64,000 nucleotides of DNA from Mesoplasma lactucae ATCC 49193. Lineage in GTDB: Bacteria > Bacillota_I > Bacilli_A > Mycoplasmatales > Mycoplasmataceae. The notes under the pieces were generated by a model. That model made no database searches. It was not told the origin of the DNA and worked only from the letters and a program-made list of their open reading frames with translations. The stretch is taken from assembly GCF_002441935.1 (NCBI RefSeq), contig NZ_CP023668.1, positions 744,001 through 808,000 of the forward strand, given 5' to 3'. Position 1 is the stretch's first letter. The number at the start of each line of letters is the position of its first letter. The position numbers were made by a program, and so were the translations under genes. Of the stretch, positions 32,146 to 43,313 are shown piece by piece.

Positions 32146-33240
32146 ATGAACCCAAAAACATATGAAGCCTTAACAGTTATGGAAAACAGATTAAATCAAA
32201 TTGATGAAGATTTAATGAAGCCAGAAACTTTAAGTAATGTTAAAAAATTAACTGATTTAAATAAAGAACGTTCAGATTTAGATTCTAAAGTTTCTAAGTT
32301 TTTAGAATACAAACAAAACGAAGAAACAATTCAGGATTCTAAAAAAATGCTAACTAGTGAAAAAGATCCTGATATGGTTGAATTCTTAAAAGCTGAACTT
32401 GAAGAAGCTCAAAGTAAAAAACAAACTTTAGTAGATCAATTACAAGCCTTATTAATTCCAAAGGACCCAAACGATGATAAAAATACCATCGTTGAAATCC
32501 GTGGAGCTGCTGGAGGAGATGAAGCAAATATTTTTGCTGGTGATTTATTCAGAATGTATTCACGTTATGCCGAAGATAACAATTTAAAAATTGAGATCTT
32601 AGAAGCAATGCCTGGAGATGCTGGAGGATACTCACAAATTTCTTTCATGGTTAAAGGTGATGGAGCTTATTCAAAATTAAAATATGAATCTGGGGCTCAC
32701 CGTGTACAACGTGTGCCAAAAACAGAATCAAAAGGAAGAATCCAAACTTCAACAGCAACTGTTGCTGTTCTTCCTGAAATTTCAGAAGTTGAAATTGATA
32801 TTAAACCAGCTGATTTAAGAATTGATACTTATCGTGCTTCTGGAGCTGGTGGACAACACGTTAATACTACTGACTCTGCTGTTCGTATTACTCATATTCC
32901 AACAGGAATTGTAGCTTCATCACAAGATGGTCGTTCACAATTCCAAAATAAAGATATCGCTATGGCTCGTTTACGTGCTGAAGTTTATGAAGCAGAACAA
33001 GAAAAACAAAATGCCGAAGTTCATGCAGCTAGAAAACTAGCCGTTGGAACTGGTGCTAGATCTGAAAAAATCAGAACTTATAACTACCCTCAAAACCGTG
33101 TTACAGATCATAGAATTGGTTTAACTATTAATAAGTTAGACCAAATTATGGATGGACACTTTGATGAAATCGTTAATGCCTTACAACAAGAAGACGAAAG
33201 AGAAAAAGTTCAAGAACATTTAGAAAATGAAAACAATTAG
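32146..33240 (+). CDS. prfA: peptide chain release factor 1
   Basis: A 364-residue factor that recognises UAA and UAG. The catalytic loop GAGGQHVN is near residues 228-235, and the stop-recognition tripeptide is in [14 protein letters not shown] near 184-198 (P-x-T type). In organisms that read UGA as Trp, prfB is usually absent and prfA is the only release factor, in line with the TGA-rich genes here. The ATG is preceded by GAAGAGGG. It overlaps prmC by 14 bases, so the factor and its modifying enzyme are co-translated. Confidence 0.97.
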   Translation: MNPKTYEALTVMENRLNQIDEDLMKPETLSNVKKLTDLNKERSDLDSKVSKFLEYKQNEETIQDSKKMLTSEKDPDMVEFLKAELEEAQSKKQTLVDQLQALLIPKDPNDDKNTIVEIRGAAGGDEANIFAGDLFRMYSRYAEDNNLKIEILEAMPGDAGGYSQISFMVKGDGAYSKLKYESGAHRVQRVPKTESKGRIQTSTATVAVLPEISEVEIDIKPADLRIDTYRASGAGGQHVNTTDSAVRITHIPTGIVASSQDGRSQFQNKDIAMARLRAEVYEAEQEKQNAEVHAARKLAVGTGARSEKIRTYNYPQNRVTDHRIGLTINKLDQIMDGHFDEIVNALQQEDEREKVQEHLENENN

Positions 33241-34090
33241 AGATTATTTTCAATTTGTTAATCAGAACTTTGAAAACCGTTTAACTAAATCTGATGTTTA
33301 TGAACTATTAGAACAAACTTTAAAAAGAAGTTATGCTGATATTGTTTTAAACATGGATGATAAATTAAAGGCTGAAGAAATTCAAAAGCTAGATGATGCA
33401 ATTAGTTTATTAAAAACTGATTATCCTTTAGCTTATATTACAAAAAGACAATATTTTTATAAAAACTATTTTTATGTTAATTCAGATGTTCTAATTCCTA
33501 GAACCGAAACTGAATTAATGGTTGAAAATAGTTTTAACTTTATCCAAGAAAATTATTTAGATAAAGACCTTGTTTGTTATGACATCTGTACTGGTTCTGG
33601 AGTAGTTGGGCTATCTTTAAAAAATCTTGATAATCAAATTGATTTATATTTAAGTGATATTTCTTCAAAAGCATTATTAGTAGCAAAAGAAAATTCCGTT
33701 TTATTACATGAAGATAATGTTAAATTTATTCAAGGAGATTTTCTTAACCCATTTTTAAAAGACCAAAAAATCCCAAGAGCCAATTTAATTACTATTAACC
33801 CACCATACATTGATATCAACGATCCTTTCGTCGAAGAAAGTGTCAGAAAATATGAACCTCATTTAGCTTTATTTGCTGATGATAATGGTTTGATCTTCTA
33901 TGAAAAAGTTGCTAAAAACTATGAAAAATTAGTTAACTTAAAAGAAAAATGAATGATTATGATGGAATTTGGTTGAAAACAAAAAGAACAAATCGAAGCT
34001 ATCTTCAAACAAAACATTAAAGAAAATATTAAAATAGATTTTATAAAAGACAATTCTAATAATTGAAGATTTGTAAAAATTCATAATTAG
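33227..34090 (+). CDS. prmC: release factor glutamine methyltransferase
   Basis: A 287-residue SAM-dependent methylase that methylates the Gln of the GGQ loop in release factor 1. The N-terminal helical domain precedes the catalytic domain with [13 protein letters not shown] near residues 122-134 (SAM motif I) and [11 protein letters not shown] near 189-199, the NPPY substrate motif. RTETE near 91-95 is also typical. It starts inside prfA. Family and partner agree, so the assignment is firm. The C-terminal 25 residues are very AT-rich but intact. Confidence 0.95.
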
Positions 34091-34103
34091 AAAGAGGTAA
34101 TTA

Positions 34104-35546
34104 ATGTCAACTCGCGATAGGTTTAAACAAAGATTTAACTTTGAATTTAGAAATAAAGACAAAGAAATTCAAGCACGTAACTATAGTATTTTTTGAGCTG
34201 CAATTAAAAACATTATTATTTTGATTTTAATTATGACTCCAATCTTTGTTTATACGTACATTCTTTATCACAATATCAATTCAATAAGATACGTTGAATA
34301 CCGTTATGATGGAAAACCTATTTGAGATTACTTAACTTTACCTAATGGAAATCAATTTAAATCACTTCTTTGAAGTGGTTATGCTTTCTTCTTTATAGAT
34401 ATTATTGCCTTATTCTTTTTAAAATCTTTTGTAACTGGTAAAAATACCAGATTACAAAAGTTCTTCTTTATCTATAGCGTAGCTTTAATCGGGTTTATTT
34501 CAATCTTTTTATTTGCGCTATCACAATATCAATATTCGCGTTTTCATGACTTTTATGTCTATGAAGCTTTGACTATGAATGATTCAAAGTTCGAATTTGT
34601 TCAAGACCTAAACGAGTTCTACGCATCTAATTATCTAGATCAAAAAAGTTTCTATAACTGAGAATCAACTGTTGTTGTTTGATGAGTTATGATTGGTCAA
34701 CTAATTGTAATTTTTGCTTGTGCGATTATGTTACAAAATGCAATCTTTGGAAAAACTATTGATTCAGATGTTGACTATAAAGCAAAAATTACTAATGAAG
34801 ATTCACTACCAATTGGAAATAAACTAGCAAGAAGTTTTGCTAAGATTTTTAGAAACACTGATAAGAATATTGCTGCATTTGTTTTAATTGCAACTTTAAT
34901 AATTATTATTCCTAACTTAGTTTACTCAATTTTATCTACAACAAGAGGGACTAATTTAACTGCTTTAATTACTTGATCATATAAAATGCCAAGATATTTA
35001 GCTGATTTAAAAGATGGAACAAGCGTTGTTGCTATTGATGAATTAGCCTCATTGTATTATGGACATTTATTCTTAATTGCTTCATTACCATTAATCTCAA
35101 TGGGATTAACCATTGCTTCATTGTTCTTCTTCTTTGCGATTCTAGTTCGTGGTGAAAGTATTTCAAATAAGATTTTTATCTTTGAAATTAGTACTTTATT
35201 TGTTGAAGTATTATTAATGATAACTTTCATGTTAGTTTCAAAAATCTATATGTCTAGACTTGAAGATTATTGAAATTATAAGTTAGCTTCCGGAACAAGA
35301 GCGTTTGAATTCTTTGAAGACTTAAAGAAAATATTAAATAATAATGAACGAAAAGATGATGTCTTTACTAGTTTAACTAACAGTTTTAAAACTGGAAAAA
35401 TGATGAATAAAGATGGATTTAATATTGAATGATTTAACCGCTATGGAATCATAGCTGAAGGAATTATTTCATACGCCTTCTTGTTTGGAACTTATTCAAT
35501 TTCTGGCTATGACATTTACAAACTTACAAGAAGCGAACAAAATTAA
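34104..35546 (+). CDS. polytopic membrane protein of unknown function
   Basis: A 480-residue integral membrane protein. By eye there are about eight hydrophobic segments, the first near residues 33-55 (NIIILILIMTPIFVYTYIL) and others near 92-110, 122-142, 195-215, 255-275, 325-350, 365-390 and 450-465. A cytoplasmic-like basic N terminus (STRDRFKQRFNFEFRNKDKE) precedes the first. A soluble stretch rich in aromatics lies near 143-193. No transporter signature is recognised. It starts 13 bases after prmC with AAAGAGG and precedes the Sua5 gene, so it is probably co-transcribed with translation genes, but no functional inference follows. Confidence 0.8.
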
Positions 35547-35564
35547 GATAAAGGGGTGTTGATT

Positions 35565-36089
35565 ATGACAAATGATAAACAATTAAACGCTGAAAGAATT
35601 TGACAAGCTCAAGCTGAATTAAAAAATGATCAAATCATTATCTTACCAACTGATACTATTTATGGTTTGAGCGCTAGAGTTCATGGTGATAATGAAGAAA
35701 GAATTAACGAATTAAAAAATGCTGATATTTGAAAACCATTAATCATTCTAGTTTCTAATTTAGATATGGCTAAAAATATGGTCGAAGGTAGTGAGGATGA
35801 TTTTAAAAAATTAGAATCAGCTGAACCAACAACTGTTATTTTTAAAGAAAAAAATGGTCCTGATACTTTAGCAATTCGCTTAGTTAAAAGAGATGATTTA
35901 ATAAAAATCATCGATCAAATTGGACCAATCTATTCAACTTCAGTTAACACTCATGGCGAAGAACCAATTACTGATGTTGATAAATTAGAAAATTGAAATC
36001 GTAAAGTTGAATTATTTTCTGTTGGTGAACTACCAATTAGAAAACCTTCAAAAATCTATAACTCAATTAAGAAAGAATATATCCGCTAA
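35565..36089 (+). CDS. Sua5/YciO/YrdC-type threonylcarbamoyl-AMP synthase (short form)
   Basis: A 174-residue protein of the YrdC fold. These proteins make threonylcarbamoyl-AMP for the t6A modification of ANN-decoding tRNAs. The signature IILPTDTIYGLSARV is near residues 25-39, IWKPLIILVSN near 55-65, and the nucleotide-binding SVNTHGEEPITD near 126-137. It is shorter than Sua5 and ends without the Sua5 C-terminal domain, like TsaC. Its strongest context is the adjoining prfA-prmC genes. It overlaps the next gene by one base (TAATG). Confidence 0.9.
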
Positions 36090-36778
36090 TGGCTAAGGCT
36101 AAGTTACACGATATAACTGATTTTATTTATTATGACTATAAGAATTTTTCTTACAAATTAATTGGTGAGTTTGAAGACTTACCTTATTATTTACAAGAAT
36201 TATTACAAGGAAAAATTAAAAATGATAAAACTATCGATATGCCAAGTATCGATGTTTTATTGCAAAAGGTTTATCCCTTTATTGATTCACCTTCAAAAGA
36301 AGTTATAAATAAAATCATTGAGAGAAATCGTAGGGTGAGAGAACTTGTTAAAGCCTCAATTGATAATAAAAAGTCTGAAAAACTAGAATTCGATCAGGGT
36401 TTAGAAAAAGATCGTTTTGTAATTCAGTTAGCAAAAGAATTTGTTTTTGATTTAAATAAAGCAATTTATAAATATGAGTTAACTGATTTTTATGCTTATA
36501 AAACTTTTATTAATGCTGATATTAATCATCCGTTCATTGGAACAATTGATGTTCTTGCAAGAAACAAAGATAATGAATGATTCTTATTCTTATTAAAAAC
36601 AAGTCGTACAAATTACACAGAAAAGTATTTTGCAGAAAGTTTTTTACAAAAAACTTTATTTGAAAATAATACAAAATTCAAAATAAAAGAGGCGTTTATT
36701 TTAAATCCAAGACAAGACAGATATCTGCTTGAAGTTAAAGAAATTTCAACTGGAGAAAAGTTTGAATTGTTGAACTAA
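36089..36778 (+). CDS. hypothetical protein, possible PD-(D/E)XK-like fold
   Basis: A 229-residue soluble protein I do not recognise. The segment FIGTIDVLARNKDNEWFLFL followed by LKTS (about residues 147-170) resembles a PD-(D/E)XK nuclease core, with the Asp in IDVL and a Lys in LKTS. The usual D/E before x-K is replaced by Leu, and the motif alone is weak. Upstream the protein is helical and charged. Start and Sua5 stop overlap by one base, so translation is coupled. A terminator follows. Nuclease activity is a suggestion, not a claim. Confidence 0.6.
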
Positions 36779-36787
36779 AAAAATATT

Positions 36788-36820
36788 TTTAAAAGACCTA
36801 TCTTAAATGGGTCTTTTTTC
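36788..36820 (+). terminator. terminator after the 36089 gene
   Basis: AAAAGACC (36791-36798) pairs with GGTCTTTT (36810-36817), with T-run. Confidence 0.85.
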
Positions 36821-36821
36821 A

Positions 36822-36901
36822 TATAATAAGTGTTAACAACTTAACAAAAGTCGTTAACAAGAAATTATAAATATTATTAGAACAAGAAATAACACTTATT
36901 A
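36822..36901 (+). promoter_or_regulatory. promoter region with inverted repeat before the GNAT gene
   Basis: TATAAT at 36822-36827 is a likely -10. Overlapping it begins TAATAAGTGTTA (36824-36835), which is repeated inverted as TAACACTTATTA (36890-36901). Two GTTAAC palindromes (36833, 36853) lie between. The 225-base gap 36779-37003 holds no gene. The repeat may be an operator pair or a leader structure. Confidence 0.35.
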
Positions 36902-37003
36902 ATTTTCTAAAAATGAGACTGTTAGAAAAGAAAATAGTTGAGTTTTGAAATTATTAAGTTAAAATTGTTTAAGTAAAAACTAAATAGAAGGAAGTGCCAA
37001 TAG

Positions 37004-37921
37004 GTGAATTATGAATTAATCGGGGACTTTAAGAGTATTAGACATCACTACTTAGAGTTCTTAAATTTAATCAAAAAAGGAAATGACAAAATGTCATTTG
37101 AAAAATGAATGGTACATAGCAAGTGGGATGATAACTATGTTCCTTTCGCACTGATTGATGAAGGTGGAACAATGCAAGCTGCCATCGGTGTCCACAGAAC
37201 AATCATGATTGTGGAAAAGAAAAAGTTAAACGCCGTTCAACTTGGAAAGGTCTATACAAGAGATGATTGCAGCCAAATGATGCAAGATTATTTGGAAAAT
37301 GAATTACTATCTAGAATTATTTCTAAATATGAACATATTGCTGATGTAATTTATTCATTTGGAAATGATACAGATCCTAAATTTATGAAGGATTATGGAT
37401 TTGAAGAAGTTCCAGATTGCAGTTGTTCAATGAATTGAAGTCCAATTCAAAATGGTACAAACTCAGTTGTTAAGAGAGTCAACTTAGATAAACCAAGTGA
37501 ATTTGCTTCATTAGTAGCAGAAATTAAACACTCATCAAGAATGTCAAACGTTATGAACACTAGCGGAGACGCCTTAGTAAAAGCATTTAATATCATGAAA
37601 TATTATCCGAGAAACGTATTTCATGTTCCATTGATGGATACAACAATCGTATCAATGGTTGAGGGCAAAACCTTTTACTTAGCAGCAGTCTTCTCTAAGA
37701 ATGAATGTGACTTAAAACGTTTATTAGAGCTTGTTGTACCTAATAATGTTGATCGCATTGAGTTTGGATTTATTCCCATGAGTTCAAACTACAAGCTAGA
37801 AAAGAAAAAAGTTTCTAAAGTAAACGGATTAGAAATTCCAACACCTCTATATGTGAAAACAATTTCAGTTGGAATGACTTTAGATAACATTAAACTATCA
37901 ATGTTAGCTTCACAAAAATAA
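37004..37921 (+). CDS. GNAT-family-like N-acetyltransferase
   Basis: A 305-residue protein, start GTG 37004 with AGAAGGAAG upstream (the ATG at 37011 is out of frame). The first 140 residues have the feel of a GNAT domain: AAIGVHRTIMIVEKKKLNAV, then LGKVYTRDDC, and FMKDYGFEEVPDC near residues 125-137, a segment typical of acetyltransferase ends. The second half (residues 150-305) may be a related domain, as in Eis-like double-GNAT proteins. It contains one TGG codon (HSKWDD). The acceptor substrate is unknown. It is a single-gene unit flanked by terminators. The family assignment is moderate. Confidence 0.6.
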
Positions 37922-37934
37922 CAATCTAATGTTT

Positions 37935-37972
37935 TAAAATACACCTTTTTTAAACTCGGTGTATTTTTTTTG
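37935..37972 (+). terminator. terminator after the GNAT-like gene
   Basis: AATACACC (37938-37945) pairs with GGTGTATT (37958-37965), followed by T6 or more. Confidence 0.9.
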
Positions 37973-38011
37973 TTGCAAAATGATAGAATTAAATGCAAGG
38001 AGGGGATTGTT

Positions 38012-39115
38012 GTGCTCACCCCACAAGATGTAATGTCTTACCTCCACGAAATACGTAATGATGACGAATTAAAAATCGTTACTCAAGGTTTAGAAGAACC
38101 AGCGTTTGTTATCTTTTCTGACTGATACAAACAACCATATTCTCCTAAACAAGGCCGTACTCTACAAATATCAATTTCTTATTGACCCGATGCTTTATTG
38201 TTAGATTTATGAAACCCAGAAACTACTCATAACTCTAAAGGAATCATCGTTGGGATTGAAAGAGTTGATGCTATTTTGCATTTACAATCTTTTGAAAAGA
38301 ACTTAAGAAGATATGGAATTCCATTAAAAACTTTTGTAATTGAACAAGAAGATGCTCAATTCTTTAGTAAACAAAACAGACCAGCCAAAGAAGTTGATCC
38401 TGAACGTTTATTAGAACTTGAAGAAAAACGCAAGGCCATTGAAGAGCGAAACAAACGTTTCGATCATGAAATTAGTGGAAACCAAGACAAATATGATTTA
38501 GTCTTTAGTTATTTAGCCTATATGGCATCACTCTTTTTACAAAAAGTGGTTTTTACTAACCCTAAACTAGAACAAAAATTTAAGAATATTGAAGATATCA
38601 ACATTCAAAAATATATTTTTGAAAACTTGATGTGAATCTTTTTAAACGATAAATCATCAATTGCTAAAACCTTGAACATTGATTTATCAAGTAACAAGGT
38701 AAAATATATTTATGATGAATACTTATTTAGTTATACGCAAAATTATTTTGAAAATAACTATAAAATAGTATTTGATAAAAATCTACCAAACTTTAACGAA
38801 CAAAGACGATTGATGTTGATGCTACATCGTTATAGCGAATATTTTGATGACGAAATTTTAAAACAAGGACTAGCTCCAGATTTAGAAGAATTCTTCACAG
38901 GAATTGATGATTATATCAAAGCTATAAATGATAGTGATGAGAAATTTAACGTCGAAAACGACGCAAAACTTGTCCCAACTGCTAAAGCAATTGAAAGAAC
39001 CGCTACTAAAGATGTCGTTGCTAACTTACAATACTTTATCAAAGGATTTGCTTTCCAAGCTTCAGATATTCTTTCAGCCTATAACTTAAGCGTTAAACAC
39101 AGTAAGAAAAAGTAG
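38012..39115 (+). CDS. conserved-looking hypothetical protein (367 aa)
   Basis: A 367-residue soluble protein of unrecognised family. GTG 38012 is the start because AAGGAGGGG stands six bases upstream and no ATG is near. The first 100 residues are mixed alpha/beta with many aromatic residues (FVIFSDWYKQPYSPKQG, then ISYWPDALLLDLW). Residues about 125-155 form a charged helix (LLELEEKRKAIEERNKRF). The rest is helical with no membrane segment. It precedes a second unknown gene and cardiolipin synthase. The 38-base gap and similar expression signals suggest one transcript. No function can be given. Confidence 0.75.
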
Positions 39116-39153
39116 ATTTTTTCTAATTTTTAATATTGGAGAATTAACGAAAA

Positions 39154-39858
39154 GTGAAAGACAAAAAACCTAAGAAACTAAAAGTAGTTTCAAAGATTAA
39201 TAAGAGATTAAAAAAACAACGTGTTGAACGTCGTGTGACAGAAATTATTAAAATTGCTGATAAAAAAAATATCTTTTTAGAAATCTTTAAAACATTATTA
39301 GATGACAAAGACTTAGATTGAAGAGAGTATCAAGAACTATTTGCAGTAATTAAATTATTACAAGTCAAAATGTACTTAAAACTTTTTGAAATTGATGAAC
39401 CAGAAGTTGTCGATTTAATTAAAACCACCCTAGATAAATATAAAAAAATAACTAAACAAATAAGCAAAAATACTAATTGAGAAGCTATGATAGCTGATGA
39501 ACATTTTTTAAAAGGTCAAGATTTATACCTTTTTAAAAATGATGACACTTATCATATGATAGCTTCTATTTTTGCTATGCCTTTTAAAATATTTGAACAT
39601 GATCAATACTACTATGATTTAGGATATTTCCTATCAATGTACATTACTTTAGAAGTCTTTGTAAATAAATATAATATTCCAAAAAATTATGAAATTTACT
39701 TAGCTAAATTAGATGTTCAATTAAGAATGATTAGAACATTTTCAAATATCGCCCCAAAGACTTTTAACATTTCAATTAAAGCTTTAAATAAATGATTTGA
39801 TAAAGTTGAAAAGAAAGAAGAAATCTTCAAAACTAAGAAAAAAGGAGAACAAAAATAA
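39154..39858 (+). CDS. hypothetical basic protein (234 aa)
   Basis: A 234-residue protein starting at GTG 39154 (GGAG upstream, 11 bases away). The first 35 residues are very basic (MKDKKPKKLKVVSKINKRLK and onward), the rest helical with aromatic clusters and no clear membrane segment. The C terminus is again Lys-rich. It overlaps the cardiolipin synthase gene by one base (TAATG), so the two proteins are made together. A membrane-surface or nucleic-acid contact through the basic end is possible but unproven. I do not recognise the family. Confidence 0.7.
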
Positions 39859-41396
39859 TGAAAAAGAATCTAGCTACATTCCTATCTTTAATCTTTATGT
39901 TCTCAGCAATTATTGCTGGGATTGTTTGTTTAGCAATTTTTGCTTCAACTAAATGACTTTACTTATTATTAGGATTATTCTTAGCATCATTAATAACTTC
40001 AATTATTATTAGTTTTCAAGATAGAAGATTAGATGTTAAAATTCGTTGAATTGCTTTTATTATGTTAGTTCCTGTCATTGGACTATTCTCATATATCTTT
40101 TTTGGAAGACCATATAAATACTCAGTTGATGATAAATATAAATATCTAAACTTTAAAAAATATAACAAAAAAGAACGTACTTTATTAGTCGATAGAGCAG
40201 AAGAAGAATTAGAAAAAAATGCTTCAAACATGAAAAGAGCTTTCATGATTTCAGCAAATGAACAAGGGGATTTACCATATATTAATTCTCACGCTGATTT
40301 ACAATTTAATGCTAGTGAAGCTTGAATCAACATCTTAAGAGATATTGATGCAGCACAAGAATACATCTTAATTGATTATTATATTGTTGAAGAAAACGAA
40401 GTTTATAAAAACTTAGCAAATCTTTTAATGAAAAAAGCAAAACAAGGAGTAAAGATTTATTTCTTATTTGACTTTATAGGTTCTTATGGAAAATTTACTT
40501 ATCTTGAGCAATTAAGATTATCAAAAACTGGGATAAGATTAGCAGCTTATCAAAAACTACCTTTACCTTTATTAAGTTGAAAAGCTAACTATAGAACTCA
40601 TAGAAAAGATATTTCGATTGATGGAAAAGTTGGTTATATTGGTGGTTCAAATATTTCAGATGAATACACTAACCGTTTTGCAAAATTCGGATTTTGACAT
40701 GATGAACAAGTGCGTATTACTGGAGCTGCTGTACAAGGAATTGAAAAGATTTTCAATTCTGATTGAATCTATACAACAGGTGATGACTTAACTTTAGAAA
40801 TTCCACACCTTGGTGAAATCTACGTTTCTGATAAAGATAAAAATTCAAATGATATTATTCAACTTCCAGCCTGCGGACCTAATCATGCAAACTCATCTCA
40901 TCTAGATATCTTGCTACAGATTATAGCTTCAGCTAAAAAAAGAATCTGATTATCAACACCATACTTTGTTCCGCCAACTGAACTTATAGCTACAATTGCT
41001 GCAGCTGCCCGTGCTGGAATTGATGTGAGATTGGTCTTACCTGGAATGACTGATAAACCATTCTTATTAGATGTTTCTAAAAAGCATACCGACCTTTTAT
41101 TTGATTCAGGAGTTAAAATTTATTCAACAAGTAATATTTTCAACCATACTAAAGCTTATTTAGTTGATGATGATATTTCTTTTATCGGATCAACTAATTT
41201 AGATTACCGTGCTTTATTTTCAGATCAACAAACTATGGGATTGATTTATAGTAAAGACTTTAATCATCAACTAGAAGAACGCTTTAAATGAGACTTTAAA
41301 GTTTCAAATCTTTATAGTAAAAAGCCTTCAAAAGAACATAATTTCCTAGTTCGTGGGTTAATTCTATTAATTAATTGAGCAAGTCCGTTATTATAA
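39858..41396 (+). CDS. cls: cardiolipin synthase (phospholipase D family)
   Basis: A 512-residue membrane enzyme joining two phosphatidylglycerols to cardiolipin. Two N-terminal helices (about residues 5-30 and 62-85) precede two HKD catalytic motifs: HRKDISIDGKVGYIGGSN near residues 250-267 and HTKAYLVDDDISFIGSTN near 428-445. LSTPYFVPPTELI near 364-376 is also characteristic. Length is standard. The ATG overlaps the stop of the basic hypothetical gene. Mollicutes depend on such enzymes for membrane composition. A hairpin terminator follows. Confidence 0.96.
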
Positions 41397-41410
41397 TAGT
41401 AAGGAAACAT

Positions 41411-41456
41411 TTTAAAACAGTTGGGGATTGTTATAAAAGTTAATAACTGTTTTTAA
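41411..41456 (+). terminator. terminator after cls
   Basis: AAAACAGTT (41414-41422) pairs with AACTGTTTT (41445-41453). An inner GTTAT/ATAAC helix is possible. A T-run overlaps the 3' arm. Confidence 0.7.
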
Positions 41457-41479
41457 AAGAAGGGAAGCTTATAAAATAT

Positions 41480-42436
41480 ATGAAAAATGATAACCAAGTT
41501 CTAAAAGAGTTATACGCTAACGGTTGAAAACCAAAACGTAAAAACACTTTTGTCTTTGAAAAATTAATGCCAACTATCGCTCCAATGATGAGTAGTGATG
41601 AAAAAGCATTAACAGCCTTATGAGGACATGAATTAAATCATGAAGGCGAAAGAACAGCTACAATTGACTTAATTGTTGTAACTAATAAACAAATTATTTC
41701 CTCAAAACAAAATCCAGAATGAACTGATCAAACACCAAAAACAATGGCTAAACCATTAACTGATGTTCATAAGGTTTTAATTCAAGATTCACCATCACAT
41801 GATTCTAAAAAACGTGTTGATGTAATTTTAATTATGGATGATGCTACTTGAAGTGTTGATGTTGAAGATGATTTAACAGCTCACTTTGAACAACAAGTAA
41901 ACCAATTATTCTCTCAACACTTAGTTGATGATGAAACTTTTACAACTACTGCAAAACCGGAAACTATTAACTTTAGTAAAAAGCCAAAACCAGTTAAAAA
42001 AACTGATAAGGCTAAAGAAAAAATTAAAAAATTAATGCCTAAAAAAGGATTTTTCCATAATTTAAAAGCATTAAATATTGTGACTTTAGTTTTAGCTGTT
42101 GGGTTATTAGTAACTTCTTCAATTTACACAGGATCATTTGATCCAAGCAAAACAACTTATATTACTGATGGAGTATTCCATATTATCTTCGGGTTATTAG
42201 GAATGTGTGTCATGGTTGTTGTATGTATGAACTTATGAGATAACGACCGTTTCTCAACTGAGTTATACATTGGATTATTAAAATTATTAATATTCTTAAT
42301 TTCATTTGCCTTCGGATTTGTAATTGTAACTAATGCAAATAGTGGTGGAGCAATTAGTGCAATTAACATCGTCTTAGCTACATTATTAATTTTTGATTCA
42401 GGTTATGAAATAGTAAAACAAAACTTAGATAAATAG
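41480..42436 (+). CDS. hypothetical protein with soluble N terminus and four membrane helices
   Basis: A 318-residue protein. Residues 1-150 are soluble and look like a compact alpha/beta domain (TATIDLIVVTNKQIISSKQN; KKRVDVILIMDDATWSVDVE). Residues about 155-190 form a basic linker (KKPKPVKKTDKAKEKIKKLM). Four hydrophobic helices follow near 197-215, 228-248, 258-280 and 287-305. No known family is recognised; the N-terminal part slightly recalls PH-like domains of membrane proteins. It follows cls after 83 bases and a terminator. The stop codon lies inside its own terminator stem. Confidence 0.75.
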
Positions 42437-42462
42437 TTGGTAAAAACCAACTATTTTTTATT
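42434..42462 (+). terminator. terminator overlapping the stop of the 41480 gene
   Basis: TAGTTGGT (42434-42441, including the stop codon) pairs with ACCAACTA (42446-42453), followed by T6. Confidence 0.88.
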
Positions 42463-42586
42463 TCTGTAAAGAAACTTTAATTTAAAGTCTTGGTAATTCT
42501 TAAGATTAATACATTCTTTTGTTTTTATTTTTTATTGAAGTAAAATAGATTAATAAAAGGAAAATAGGTTAAATCAAAGTTAAATA

Positions 42587-43303
42587 ATGGAATTAAACTA
42601 CGGACAAATTTTTAGAAAAGAACTTAATCAAATCTACAAAGAAATGAAAAGAAGTAAAGATTATCCTTACAATCTTGATGAATTGAAATTCTTGAAAACT
42701 TATGCTGATTTAACAAACTATTATGAATTAGAATTGTTTGATCAAATTCTTAATAGAGTTAATAATAGTTTAAATGCTGATTATTCAATTTATGCTAATG
42801 AAACTCATTACTTCTTTAATGATTCTTATTTGAATTATCAAGGAACATACCAAGTATTATTAAAACTTCAACACCAGTTAAAAAGACCAGTGATTGATTA
42901 TTCAGTTGAAGATCAAACAATCTTAAGTTTGTTAATTACTAAACAAGTTGATGATTCAATTGGTTATTTAAATTACAAATATAAAGAACTCTTTTTACAA
43001 TTAAAAAACTATAAATTAATCAGAATGATTCAAGATGAATTTAAAGAAGTTTTAACAGAGAAACATTCATTTGCTGAGTTAATTACTTTGATGTGTGAAT
43101 TTAACATTGAAACATCAAAGTTTTATGAAGAAATAAAAACAAAAACTAATAATGATAAAAGATTAAGTAATTTTTTATATGATTTAAAAAAGACTTTTTA
43201 TCTTTTTAAACCATTTTTATCAATTTATTTTAAATTGAGTATAATAAATCATTGTGATGATGATATTATTGTGAAATATTCATCAAGTTATATTACGAAA
43301 TAA
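42587..43303 (+). CDS. hypothetical protein (238 aa)
   Basis: A 238-residue soluble, helix-rich protein rich in Tyr, Phe, Lys and Asn, with no recognised motif and no membrane segment. There is no strong ribosome site near the ATG (AAAGGAAAATAGG is about 25 bases away), so the start is less certain than for other genes. It is followed by a 328-residue unknown gene after 10 bases and then a 175-residue one overlapping by 23, forming a three-gene set directly upstream of the str operon. The function is unknown. Confidence 0.65.
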   Translation: MELNYGQIFRKELNQIYKEMKRSKDYPYNLDELKFLKTYADLTNYYELELFDQILNRVNNSLNADYSIYANETHYFFNDSYLNYQGTYQVLLKLQHQLKRPVIDYSVEDQTILSLLITKQVDDSIGYLNYKYKELFLQLKNYKLIRMIQDEFKEVLTEKHSFAELITLMCEFNIETSKFYEEIKTKTNNDKRLSNFLYDLKKTFYLFKPFLSIYFKLSIINHCDDDIIVKYSSSYITK

Positions 43304-43313
43304 GGGAAAAATT

